Source: an uncultured Collinsella sp.
Lineage (GTDB): Bacteria > Actinomycetota > Coriobacteriia > Coriobacteriales > Coriobacteriaceae
Direction of reading: 5' to 3'
Assembly: GCA_902464565.1 (NCBI GenBank)
Contig: CABQJV010000015.1
Coordinates: 1 to 48,253, forward strand
Length of the DNA stretch: 48,253 nucleotides
Shown here: in pieces, positions 8,151 through 16,078 of the stretch
Layout of the letters: every line of letters begins with the position of its first letter
How positions within the stretch are numbered: the first letter of the stretch is position 1
Program-made: the position numbers and the translations under genes
The notes under the pieces: model-generated
What the model was told of the DNA's origin: nothing
Database searches by the model: none
Seen by the model: the letters and a program-made list of their open reading frames with translations, nothing else

Positions 8151-9236
8151 ATGAAGCCACGTAACATTGCCATCGCTTGCGGTGTCGCGGGAGTCGCCGT
8201 CGGCCTTGCCGCTGCCACCGGTATCGTTTATCACAAGCAAATCAAGTCCGCCGCGTCGCTCAAACGCTTGACCGGCTACGCGGATGGCTATGACCTGTAC
8301 GCAATCGACATCGCCTACGACTACGATCTTGATCGCATCATCGCCGCTGGCGTGCGCGACGACCAGGCCTACATCGATGCCGTGGTGGCGCAGGCGCTGC
8401 CCGGTGTGCCGGTACATGTCCAGGCGCCCCAGTTTGCCTGCAGCGCTTTTGTCGCCGTAGATGCCGAAGGCCGCGTGCGCACCGGTCGCAATTACGACTT
8501 TAAGGACGACACCTCGGCGCTGTTGGTGCGCAATCACCCACGCGGCGGCTATGCTTCCATCGGGTTTGCCGCCCTCAATAACCTGGGCGCCAACACTCCG
8601 CTTGACTCCGTCACCGAACGCGCCGCGGCGTTGATGGGCCCGTTTGCCCAGCTCGACGGCGTCAACGAATGTGGCGTGTCCATTGCCGTACTCACCCTGG
8701 ATTCCAAGCCCTGTGACCAGGACACGCAACGCCCCGTCATCAATACCTCGCTCGCCATCCGCCTGGTGCTCGACCGTGCCGCCACCACGCAAGAAGCTGT
8801 CGACCTGCTTTCTGCCTACGACATGCACGCCATGGCCGGACGCGACTACCACTTCTTTATCAACGACGCCGCCGGCGACGCGCGGGTGGTGGAGTGGGAT
8901 CCGCGCGATCCGGACCGCGCTTTCAAAGCGACCCCTGTTCGCCAGGTCACGAACTTCTACGCCTGCTATGGCGACGAAGTGCTCCCCAACCAAAAGAATG
9001 GCGAGCTGGGCCATGGTAAAGAGCGCGCCGTCGCAATCGCCGATGTCCTTGACGCCCATGTCGGCGCCCAAGACGAGGCAGTCGCTTGGAAGGCCCTACG
9101 CGCTGCGGCGCAAGAGCCCAATCCGGAAGACATCACCAGCAACACGCAGTGGTCGGTCGTCTTTGACAATACCGAACCTGCTGCCGCCATCACGCTGCGC
9201 CGCCACTGGGGCGACATCGATGCCTTCGCGCTGTAA
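8151..9236 (+). CDS. Membrane-anchored Ntn hydrolase, choloylglycine hydrolase / C45 type
   Basis: The 361-residue protein has a hydrophobic N-terminus (about 6-26) after a short basic start, fitting a signal anchor or signal peptide. The Ntn nucleophile candidate is C97 in QFACSAFVA, followed by the family-typical GRVRTGRNYDF. About 96 residues precede this Cys, a propeptide length like that of acyl-CoA:6-APA acyltransferases (C45), which cleave themselves to expose Cys. The family cleaves linear amide bonds in bile salts, penicillins or N-acyl compounds; the substrate here is unknown. GAGAGGAG precedes the ATG. Bile-salt hydrolase is possible, but those usually start directly at Cys2, so I prefer the C45 reading. 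Confidence 0.8.
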   Translation: MKPRNIAIACGVAGVAVGLAAATGIVYHKQIKSAASLKRLTGYADGYDLYAIDIAYDYDLDRIIAAGVRDDQAYIDAVVAQALPGVPVHVQAPQFACSAFVAVDAEGRVRTGRNYDFKDDTSALLVRNHPRGGYASIGFAALNNLGANTPLDSVTERAAALMGPFAQLDGVNECGVSIAVLTLDSKPCDQDTQRPVINTSLAIRLVLDRAATTQEAVDLLSAYDMHAMAGRDYHFFINDAAGDARVVEWDPRDPDRAFKATPVRQVTNFYACYGDEVLPNQKNGELGHGKERAVAIADVLDAHVGAQDEAVAWKALRAAAQEPNPEDITSNTQWSVVFDNTEPAAAITLRRHWGDIDAFAL

Positions 9237-9307
9237 GGAGCTGGCACCGTCGTCCTTACGCTGGCCTGACGTTGCTTACATTTCCATACATTTGAGCTAA
9301 CACGTTT

Positions 9308-9341
9308 TACCCCCGTATCAACAGTGTGCGGGGGTAAACTT
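9308..9341 (+). terminator. GC-rich hairpin between the Ntn hydrolase gene and pfkA
   Basis: TTTACCCCCG pairs with CGGGGGTAAA across a 13-nt loop. It lies 70 nt after the Ntn hydrolase stop and 36 nt before pfkA. The 3' flank is ACTTATGCG, not a clean T-run, so it could be a terminator or a leader hairpin for pfkA. Confidence 0.5.
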
Positions 9342-9376
9342 ATGCGCATGTTATAACTTGCCCGGAAGGATTCACC

Positions 9377-10456
9377 ATGCTTAGAATCGGTCTTCTTACT
9401 AGTGGCGGCGACTGCCAGGCGCTCAACGCCACCATGCGCGGCATTGTCAAAACGCTTATGACCAATAGCGAAGAGCCTATCGAGATTTATGGCTTTGAGG
9501 ACGGCTATCAGGGCCTTATCTACAGCAGGTTCCGCGTCATGACGCCCGCCGATTTTAGCGGCATCCTCACCCGCGGCGGCACCATCCTGGGCACGAGCCG
9601 CACGCCGTTCAAGCGCCTGGATACCCCCGAAGCCGATGGTGTCGAGAAGGTGCCGGCGATGGTCCACACCTATCATAAGCTGCAGCTCGACTGCCTGTTT
9701 ATGCTGGGCGGTAACGGCTCCACCAAGACCGCCAACCGCCTGCGCGAAGAGGGCCTCAACGTTATCGCCCTGCCCAAGACCATCGATAACGACACCTGGG
9801 GCACCGAGCTGACGTTTGGCTTTACGAGCGCCATCGACGTCGCCACCAAGTGCATCGACGACATCCACACTACCGCCTCGAGCCACGGCCGCGTGTTTGT
9901 CATCGAGATCATGGGCCACAAGGTTGGCTGGATCCCGCTGTACGCCGGCGTCGCGGGCGGCGCGGATGTCATCTTGATTCCCGAGATTCCCTACGACATG
10001 GATAACGTCATCAAGACCATCGAGCATCGCATGGAGACCGGCAGCCGTTTTACCATCGTGGCCGTCGCCGAGGGTGCCATCTCTAAGGAGGACGCGGCGC
10101 TGTCCAAGAAGGAGTACAAGAAAAAGCTTGCCGAGCGCACGAGTCCGTCGATCGTCTACGACATCGCCAAGGAGATTGAGACCAAGACCGGTCGCGAGAC
10201 CCGCGTCGCCATCCCCGGCCACACGCAGCGCGGCGGCCAGCCCGACGCCCAGGACCGCATCTTTGCGACCCAGTGCGGCGTCGAGGCAGCGCTCGGCTGT
10301 CTGCGCGGCGAGTTTGGCTACATGATTGCCCTGCGCGACGGCAAGATGTGCCACATGCCGCTCGAGGATGTCGCCGGCAAGCTCAAGTATGTCGATCCCC
10401 AGAGCGATCTGGTGCGCGAGGCCAAGGCGTTGGGCATCAGCTTCGGCGACGAATAG
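9377..10456 (+). CDS. pfkA: 6-phosphofructokinase
   Basis: This 359-residue kinase phosphorylates fructose-6-phosphate in glycolysis. The family blocks are clear: LTSGGDCQALN, the GGNGSTKTA nucleotide site, PKTIDND substrate site, MGHKVGW and PGHTQRGG. By the usual rule, Gly after the acidic position (GGNG) points to ATP, whereas Lys in PKTIDND is found in pyrophosphate enzymes and in mixed actinobacterial/clostridial types; phosphoryl donor is therefore uncertain, with ATP favoured. The Asp that helps bind Mg in GGDG is Asn. CGGAAGGA precedes the ATG. The stop codon lies inside the outer stem of a 185-nt hairpin. Confidence 0.93.
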   Translation: MLRIGLLTSGGDCQALNATMRGIVKTLMTNSEEPIEIYGFEDGYQGLIYSRFRVMTPADFSGILTRGGTILGTSRTPFKRLDTPEADGVEKVPAMVHTYHKLQLDCLFMLGGNGSTKTANRLREEGLNVIALPKTIDNDTWGTELTFGFTSAIDVATKCIDDIHTTASSHGRVFVIEIMGHKVGWIPLYAGVAGGADVILIPEIPYDMDNVIKTIEHRMETGSRFTIVAVAEGAISKEDAALSKKEYKKKLAERTSPSIVYDIAKEIETKTGRETRVAIPGHTQRGGQPDAQDRIFATQCGVEAALGCLRGEFGYMIALRDGKMCHMPLEDVAGKLKYVDPQSDLVREAKALGISFGDE

Positions 10457-10632
10457 CCTCGGCTGGAACTGTTCCCATCGGAGGCCCCAGGGCTTACCTC
10501 CCAAATCGTCCTCGGACATGTCAGGACCCCGCCGTGCGCTTCGCGCGGCGGGGTCCTTCCGTCCTGCGGAAAGATTTGGGAGGTAAGCCCTGGGGCCTCC
10601 TACGGTGACTGGGGAGGCCGAGGCTATTCGTC
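10448..10632 (+). repeat. Long conserved-loop hairpin A, 3' of pfkA
   Basis: A nested inverted repeat. A 16-bp outer stem (10448-10463 with 10617-10632) includes the pfkA stop codon. A perfect 27-bp stem (10480-10506 with 10574-10600) encloses GTCCTCG (10508-10514), CATG, an 11-bp inner stem (10524-10534 with 10546-10556), a small apical hairpin with a TTC loop, and CTGCGGAAAG (10564-10573). The loop motifs recur in four other hairpins in this window; the 27-bp arm sequence is partly shared only with the left arm of hairpin D. Confidence 0.92.
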
Positions 10633-10641
10633 TTCTTACTG

Positions 10642-10972
10642 CGGGTGCCTGAGGTAGGATGCGGCGTGCATTTTTGGGAGTATTCAGCAGCCGAGGGTGC
10701 CTGCATACTGGATTTTGGGCGAAAGGCAGGCACCATGGGCCGCATCCTGTAAAAAAACGAGCGGCTCTAGAGGCGTTGGGACTCAGAATCGGGGCTGTCA
10801 GCGCAGTTTTGCACCCCCGCCCCCGCGCCCGCGGACCCCGGGATGCTGAATACTCCGGAATTTGCACGGCGCCCCCGGGGGTACCTGTGGGCAAAAAGCA
10901 ACCGCCCTGCCGAAAAATGCATTTTTCGGTGCGGTTTATGCAGCACAGCGGCTGTGGATGCGTATGTCGCTC
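10642..10972. repeat. 331-bp direct repeat, copy 1
   Basis: A near-identical copy lies at 12953-13283 in the same orientation. Within each copy GGAGTATTCAGCA (10677-10689) pairs with TGCTGAATACTCC (10844-10856), and GGTGCCTGC pairs with GCAGGCACC inside it. This copy also ends in a 20-bp perfect palindrome, CCGAAAAATGCATTTTTCGG. No frame is kept between copies, because an A-run differs by one base, so it is probably non-coding. Confidence 0.88.
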
Positions 10973-11300
10973 AGCGTTCTTGCCAGCCGATGCAACGTCG
11001 TGCGTAGCCCTTAATGTCTTCGGTGAAACCGTCAAGGTCGTCGAGCGTGATCACGTTATCGGAAAGCAAGTTGGCTATCTCATAACGCATGGTGCTACGG
11101 CGAATACCGTTTACGAGCACTCCTGAGGACAGCTTGTCCCTATTGACGCGCTCTTCTAGCGCCCAAAATCTACTGGACGCTTCGCTGTCACCGTTCAGTA
11201 TCTCGATGTACTGGCCAATGAGCATTTCCATATAGCTTTCTTGCCATTTTGGGAGCAGCCCCTTGAACAGCTTCCAGTCGCTTTCAGTTACCTCGCCCAT
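10971..11300 (-). CDS. Small conserved hypothetical protein
   Basis: A 109-residue, soluble, charged, probably all-helical protein containing DWKLFKGLLPKWQE, ending near RRCIGWQER. I recognise the general pattern from small Firmicutes/Coriobacteria proteins sometimes mislabelled as multidrug transporters, but it has no membrane segment and no known function. The start at 11300 is set by GGAGG at 11305-11309, five nt upstream; an earlier in-frame ATG lies before that site. Its 3' end abuts the first 331-bp repeat. Local base composition is more AT-rich than the flanking core genes, consistent with accessory DNA. Confidence 0.7.
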   Translation of the reverse strand: MGEVTESDWKLFKGLLPKWQESYMEMLIGQYIEILNGDSEASSRFWALEERVNRDKLSSGVLVNGIRRSTMRYEIANLLSDNVITLDDLDGFTEDIKGYARRCIGWQER

Positions 11301-11748
11301 ATTGCCTCCGTTCGCCAAACAAACTTAGCCATTCGATTTTTATTCTATTTGGAATTTTCGCTCGCAGCCGTGGATGAGGGGACCATCGGTCTTCAAGTTC
11401 GAGCTTGAATGAGCCGTTTGCTACAAAATGCGCCTAATTACTACGATGATTTGAATGCCTTCGACCATGCCGAAAAGGGTGGACATTAAACCGCAGGTAG
11501 AAAGCTTGCCGATTTTTGAAAAAGATGGGTGTGGTCGGCCTCATCGAGTTCATCGTAGTAAATCGGCCTTTTTCTTGGCATGCAGTGAGTTAAATACCAG
11601 TTCCCGTGCTGGAATTGCCCGCCCCATTCGTGAGTTGCGGTGAAATAGGGACTGTTAGACGCTCCAAGGTCCTCAACAGTCCGTATTTCACCGCAACTTG
11701 GAAGGGGCGAGCGGCGTTGGCCAAGCATTGCTGACGGGTTGGAGCGGC
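11301..11748. other. 448-bp gap with hairpins and no convincing gene
   Basis: It holds the palindrome at 11634-11697 and a GCCGATTT/AAATCGGC pair (about 11512 and 11564). On the minus strand a short open stretch reads KRPIYYDELDEADHTHLFQK, which looks protein-like and could be a gene remnant, but I see neither an intact gene nor a ribosome site. Confidence 0.5.
11634..11697. repeat. GTTGCGGTG palindrome, copy 1
   Basis: A 23-nt arm starting GTTGCGGTGAAATA (11634-11656) pairs with 11675-11697 with a single G-G mismatch, across an 18-nt loop. The outer 14 nt match a second palindrome at 12855-12919 (one A/G change), and the two flank the XRE gene. Confidence 0.88.
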
Positions 11749-11994
11749 TTAGGCTTGTTTGCGGCGTTTCCATTGCTTTCGGCACCAGCGCATGAGTGCT
11801 TTTACAACTGGGATGGTGATGAGGATGACCCATGCGGGATGGGACTGCGCCAAGCAAAGCCACATATAGAGGAACCAGGCAATGGCGGCTGTTGGATAGA
11901 CGCTACCGATTAGCTTAGATAGATGACGTCGGTCGATGAAGTCGCCCATCGCATAGTAGACGGGAATCAGAAAGACCAGAAAGAGCCCCATGCC
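11749..11994 (-). pseudogene. Detached C-terminal membrane part of the XRE protein
   Basis: Directly after the TAG of the upstream gene (11995-11997) the same frame continues with Gly, then MGLFLVFLIPVYYAMGDF and 60 more residues, ending in a basic KQWKRRKQA tail. It encodes two or three hydrophobic segments that would complete the membrane domain begun in the upstream protein. No ribosome site is seen before its ATG, so separate translation is doubtful. The simplest reading is a TGG-to-TAG nonsense mutation in a gene of about 305 codons; readthrough or reinitiation is possible. Confidence 0.65.
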
Positions 11995-12669
11995 CTACGT
12001 GCCGCAGATGATGCCGAGCGCGAGATAGGCGAGGACGACAAGTGCAGGAAAGGGAAACTTGTTCCATGCGCGACCGAGCTTAGTATGGAAATGCTTGCCA
12101 TGATGGTCGAGCTTGTCGTGTGCCTCTTTCCAGCTCGAAAAGGTCTCGCCGTCGATGGTAACGGTGCCGTCGGCATTGGTATATACGCTGTGCCCATCGT
12201 CCTCTAGCGTATCGATATGCAATCCGCCCGGCCCGACATGGACCTCTTCACCCTTGCGCTCGTTAGCCACGTGGATACCATTCCAGCCAACATGGACCTC
12301 TTCGCCCTTCTCGGGATCAATAACGTGGATACCATGCGCGATAGAAATATCGACAAGTGGCTTATCACCGCAATTCGTATGCTCAGTAGAAGTCTCGGTG
12401 CCTTCAACCTCGTCGGAATTATTTGCGTCAAGGTCATCGTCGGTCGAAGTTTCGACATCGCCAGCCGCTTCCCCATACAGCAGTTCATCCAACGACACGC
12501 CATACAGCGCGGCGAGTGCAATAAGGTTATCGGTATCGGGCGAGGATTCGCTGCGCTCCCATTTGCTGACAGCCTGGCGGCTTACGCCAAGCTGAGCAGC
12601 AAGCGCCTCTTGAGAAAGCCCGGCAGCTTTGCGGCGATCGACGAGGCGCTGTGCCATCGCAAGATCCAT
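11995..12669 (-). CDS. XRE-family regulator with C-terminal membrane segment (prematurely stopped)
   Basis: The 224-residue product starts with a Cro/CI helix-turn-helix (about 5-60: LSQEALAAQLGVSRQAVSKWE), then an acidic linker and two copies of a GEEVHVG..G.H(V/I) repeat in a His-rich central region, and ends in one hydrophobic helix (FPALVVLAYLALGIICGT) just before a TAG. The ATG at 12669 has AAAGGAA upstream; an in-frame ATG five codons earlier has none. XRE proteins with C-terminal membrane helices are common in Gram-positives and often regulate their neighbourhood. Here the membrane domain appears cut short. The gene sits between two related palindromes and two 331-bp direct repeats. 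Confidence 0.8.
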   Translation of the reverse strand: MDLAMAQRLVDRRKAAGLSQEALAAQLGVSRQAVSKWERSESSPDTDNLIALAALYGVSLDELLYGEAAGDVETSTDDDLDANNSDEVEGTETSTEHTNCGDKPLVDISIAHGIHVIDPEKGEEVHVGWNGIHVANERKGEEVHVGPGGLHIDTLEDDGHSVYTNADGTVTIDGETFSSWKEAHDKLDHHGKHFHTKLGRAWNKFPFPALVVLAYLALGIICGT

Positions 12670-12854
12670 GACAGTTCCTTTCATGTAGCGACCGTAATCG
12701 AATGAGCCGAGTATGCCGAGAACAACCGGTAGCGACCACCATTTCTAGTTAGAATCTGCCCCAACCCTACCGCAACTACGAGTAGCAACCCCTAATGGCC
12801 TGCCATTTCATGACAAATGTCAGTACGCATAACAGCCAAGAACCCTCTCAATAT

Positions 12855-12919
12855 GTTGCGGTGGAATAGTTCCTGTTTGGCATAGCAGAGCCATAAAACA
12901 GGAACTATTCCACCGCAAC
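12855..12919. repeat. GTTGCGGTG palindrome, copy 2
   Basis: Perfect 24-bp inverted repeat (12855-12878 with 12896-12919) with a 17-nt loop. It begins GTTGCGGTGGAATAG and ends with the complement. It relates to the copy at 11634 only in the outer arm; inner arms differ yet stay complementary. Confidence 0.9.
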
Positions 12920-12952
12920 TTACTATCAGGCCACGCACCCGCAGAGTAGCTA

Positions 12953-13283
12953 CGGGTGCCTAGGGTAGGATGCGGCGTGCATTTTTGGGAGTATTCAGCA
13001 GCCAAGGGTGCCTGCATACTGGATTTTGGGCGAAAGGCAGGCACCATGGACCGCATCCTGTAAAAAACGAGCGGCTCTAGAGGCGTTGGGGCTCAGAATC
13101 GGGGCTTTCAGCGCAGTTTTGCACTCCCGCCCCCGCGCCCGCGGACCCCGGGATGCTGAATACTCCGGAATTTGCACGCCGCCCCCTGGGGTACCCGTGG
13201 ACAAGTAGCAACTGCCCCGCCGAAATATGCATTCAACGAGGCGGTTTATGCAATAATGCGGATGTGGGTGCGTCGGTAGCTCG
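12953..13283. repeat. 331-bp direct repeat, copy 2
   Basis: Same element as at 10642, 2311 bp away in the same orientation, with scattered substitutions. The 13-bp pairing GGAGTATTCAGCA (12988-13000) with TGCTGAATACTCC (13154-13166) and the inner GGTGCCTGC/GCAGGCACC pairing are both kept. The terminal palindrome of copy 1 has decayed here, but a CCGCC/GGCGG stem around the same place remains. It ends 24 bp before the stop of the FtsX-like permease. Confidence 0.88.
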
Positions 13284-13307
13284 CTACAGTTTGAATCCCA
13301 GGACAGG

Positions 13308-16073
13308 TTACTCGGCGCTCTTGAGGGCGCCGACCATGTCGATCTTATTGAGGGTGCGATTGGTGGCGAGGTTGACGATAAACGTAAAGCCGAAGGAAAG
13401 CACTACGGCGAGCACGTAGCTTAGCGGCTCGACCTCAACGTCAAAGTACAGCGACGGCATCTGCAGGATGTACGTAAAGCTCTCGGCAAGCAGGCCACCC
13501 AGCGGCACGCCCAGTGCGGTGCCAATCGCCGTGAGGATCAACGTCTCCTTGTTGACGTAGTGGTGCACCTCGCCACGGCGGAAGCCCAGCACCTTGATGG
13601 TCGCCAGCTCGCGCTCGCGCTCGGAGATATTCGTGTTGGACAGCGTAAACACCACCACAAACGACAGGCACGCCGCCATAAAGGTCACGAGCACCACGAC
13701 GGAATTGATAATAGTGAAGTTCGCCTCAAAGTTCTCCCAATGCTCGGCCGTGCTCGAAATCGAAAGCCAGCCGTCACTCTTAAGATTCTTGCTAAACGCA
13801 ATCTGGTCGGCCGACGAGCCCTTAAGCAGCACAAAGATCCCGTTAAGGCGTGCACTTCGACCAAACGCGCGCTCATAGGTGCCCTGCGTCATGTAAAGCG
13901 TGTTGCCCAGATAGTTGAGCGAAATGTCACTGACTTTGACCTTGGCAACATTGAGCGACGAATCCTGGACGTGCGCCGTATCGCCCGGCTGAATCCCCAG
14001 TACCAGCTGTGAACTTTTGCTCAGATACACGTCTCCGTCACGCAAAGACAGCGGTTCTTTGGACTCATCCTCCAGGCGCACGTAATCGCCCAAGTCACCC
14101 GTGCGGTCGTCGGGAATCACGATGAGCTGCACAGTCTCGCTCTTGCCACCAAACGTAAAGGTGACGTTGTCGGTCATAATCGGCAGGGTTGAGGTCACGG
14201 TCACGTTGGAATCATTGGCCGCGCTGCGCTCATCCAATGCCGCGCACGTCTGCGAAAAATCGTCGGGATCGGCGACCGCCAGCAGGTCGTAGCGCGTGAT
14301 ATGCCCGTACTGTTTGGGCGAAAGCGCCACCGACGTGTCACGGATGCCCATGCCGCAGATCACGAGCGCTGTGCAGCCGGCGATACCGAAGATGGTCATA
14401 AAGGCGCGCTTTTTGTAGCGGAACAGGTTACGCGCCGCCACCTTGTTTAAGAAGCCCATGCGGTGCCAGATAAAGCCGATACGCTCAAGCAAGATGCGCG
14501 AGCCGGCACGCGGGGCCTTGGGGCGCATGAGCGAAGCCGGCGTCTCGGCCATCTCGTGGCGGCAGGCGATAATCGTGGCGCCCACCACGCCCACGGCAAA
14601 CAGCGCAACCGACACGAGCGACGACACGATGTCGTACGAAAGCAGCATCTGGGGCAGTGAGTACATGTCGTCAAACACCGTAAACAGGAACAGCGGCAGG
14701 CCCACAAATCCGATGATGTTGCCGAGCACACCGCCGATCAGACACGCCCACAGCGAGTAGTCCACGTATTTGGACAGGATGCGTCCACGTGAATAGCCGA
14801 GCGCCTTATACAGGCCGATGAGCGTGCGCTCCTCCTCAACCATACGCGTGGCGGTGGTAAGGCTGATGAGCACGGCGACGATAAAGAAGATGAACGGGAA
14901 CACTGTGGCGATGGCCTCGATCGAAGAACTGTCGCTCTCGACGCTCGAGTAGCTTGCGATGTTACCGCGGTCCTGGATGTACCAGGTGCATTCGCCCAGG
15001 TCGGAAAGCTCGGCGCGGGCATCGGCGAATTGTTGGTTGGCGGCGGCGCGGCGCTGGTCCAACTCGGCCTGAGCCTGGACGCGCTCCTCGCTGCCCTCGG
15101 CCATACGGTCGATGTTGCCCTGTTCAATCCCAAAGAGCATATTCGCCTGGCGTTCGGCCGCATCTAAGCCTGCCGGCGTGTCAACCGTCAACTCCTGAGC
15201 ACGTGCCTTCTCACGCTCCTCGCGGATCTTCTCGATATTGCCCTTGACCTCGTTGATCTTTGTCGTGTAGGCATCCGAATAGGAGTTGAGGCTCTTGGCT
15301 CCCTCGACGATCACGTGGACCGAGGAATAGGAAGAAGATGTCGCGGCATCCTCGCTCACATAGAACTTATAGTCCGCAGCCGAAGCAGCACGAAAGGCGT
15401 TGACTGTCGAGTCGGAGCTCACGTCGGTGGGATCGAGGACCTCGGCCGTAATGGTGTAATCGCCCGCGGCAAACTGGTCCTTGGCACTTTGGTTCGACGA
15501 GCTCGCGTCATTGGCGGCAAAACTCACCGTATCGCCGAGCTTTTTGCCCGAAGCCTTCAGGAACTTCGAAGTCACCGCGACCTCATCGGCGCTCTCGGGC
15601 AAATCGCCGTTCACGAGCACCGGCTGATCGATGTTCTCCTTGGAGAGACTTTGCACGACCACGCGCTCGCGCGCTGTGCCCACGGCAGTGTAGGCGGTCT
15701 CGGTGTAGATGCCCTCGGCCGTCTCGACGCCGTCGACCTCTTGGATAGCCGCAAGATCGTCGCGCGTAAGGCCATAGGTCGACTGCACGTTAATGTCATA
15801 GACATTCTGCTGGTCAAAATAGGCGTCGACCGAATCGCGCAAATCTTCGCAGCCTGCCTTAAGACCGCACATCACGCTCACGCCAAGCGCGGTGATGACC
15901 ACGATAGACAAGAAGCGCTTAAGACTGCCGCGGATTGTACGGTAGATGCCACGGCGAAAAACCGTCGGCACCATATCGTTTGAGCTCTGAGCGGTGCGGT
16001 AGGTCGCAAACTCCCGGTCGCGACCCGCGCGCTCCGTATCGTGGTTTTGGCTGTTTTGGCGGTCCTGGTCCAT
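13308..16073 (-). CDS. ABC transporter permease, FtsX/MacB-like, with coiled-coil extracytoplasmic domain
   Basis: The product of about 921 residues has one membrane helix near the N-terminus (about 46-66), a large extracytoplasmic region with a charged coiled-coil stretch (about 270-355), a three-helix FtsX core, a second extracytoplasmic region, and a C-terminal three-helix FtsX core. This duplicated layout is the large permease type that works with LolD/MacB ATPases, usually for peptide or antibiotic resistance, lipoproteins or mechanotransmission rather than bulk transport. The ATPase gene lies immediately upstream, 5 bp from the ATG at 16073; a GTG at 16085 overlapping it is an alternative start. 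Substrate unknown. Confidence 0.88.
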   Translation of the reverse strand: MDQDRQNSQNHDTERAGRDREFATYRTAQSSNDMVPTVFRRGIYRTIRGSLKRFLSIVVITALGVSVMCGLKAGCEDLRDSVDAYFDQQNVYDINVQSTYGLTRDDLAAIQEVDGVETAEGIYTETAYTAVGTARERVVVQSLSKENIDQPVLVNGDLPESADEVAVTSKFLKASGKKLGDTVSFAANDASSSNQSAKDQFAAGDYTITAEVLDPTDVSSDSTVNAFRAASAADYKFYVSEDAATSSSYSSVHVIVEGAKSLNSYSDAYTTKINEVKGNIEKIREEREKARAQELTVDTPAGLDAAERQANMLFGIEQGNIDRMAEGSEERVQAQAELDQRRAAANQQFADARAELSDLGECTWYIQDRGNIASYSSVESDSSSIEAIATVFPFIFFIVAVLISLTTATRMVEEERTLIGLYKALGYSRGRILSKYVDYSLWACLIGGVLGNIIGFVGLPLFLFTVFDDMYSLPQMLLSYDIVSSLVSVALFAVGVVGATIIACRHEMAETPASLMRPKAPRAGSRILLERIGFIWHRMGFLNKVAARNLFRYKKRAFMTIFGIAGCTALVICGMGIRDTSVALSPKQYGHITRYDLLAVADPDDFSQTCAALDERSAANDSNVTVTSTLPIMTDNVTFTFGGKSETVQLIVIPDDRTGDLGDYVRLEDESKEPLSLRDGDVYLSKSSQLVLGIQPGDTAHVQDSSLNVAKVKVSDISLNYLGNTLYMTQGTYERAFGRSARLNGIFVLLKGSSADQIAFSKNLKSDGWLSISSTAEHWENFEANFTIINSVVVLVTFMAACLSFVVVFTLSNTNISERERELATIKVLGFRRGEVHHYVNKETLILTAIGTALGVPLGGLLAESFTYILQMPSLYFDVEVEPLSYVLAVVLSFGFTFIVNLATNRTLNKIDMVGALKSAE

Positions 16074-16078
16074 GGGCG

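Noticed and set aside
8966..11035. 689-codon minus-strand frame across pfkA and hairpin A
   Set aside because: It is antisense to pfkA and runs through a hairpin and the 331-bp repeat; no homology and no ribosome site.
11486..11863. Possible small gene reading MPRKRPIYYDELDEADHTHL
   Set aside because: The C-terminal stretch looks protein-like, but the rest of the frame crosses a palindrome and the XRE remnant; kept only as a possible gene relic.
12995..13204. 69-codon frame inside the second 331-bp repeat, similar to one in the first copy
   Set aside because: The frame is broken between copies by a one-base difference in an A-run, so a shared protein is not maintained.
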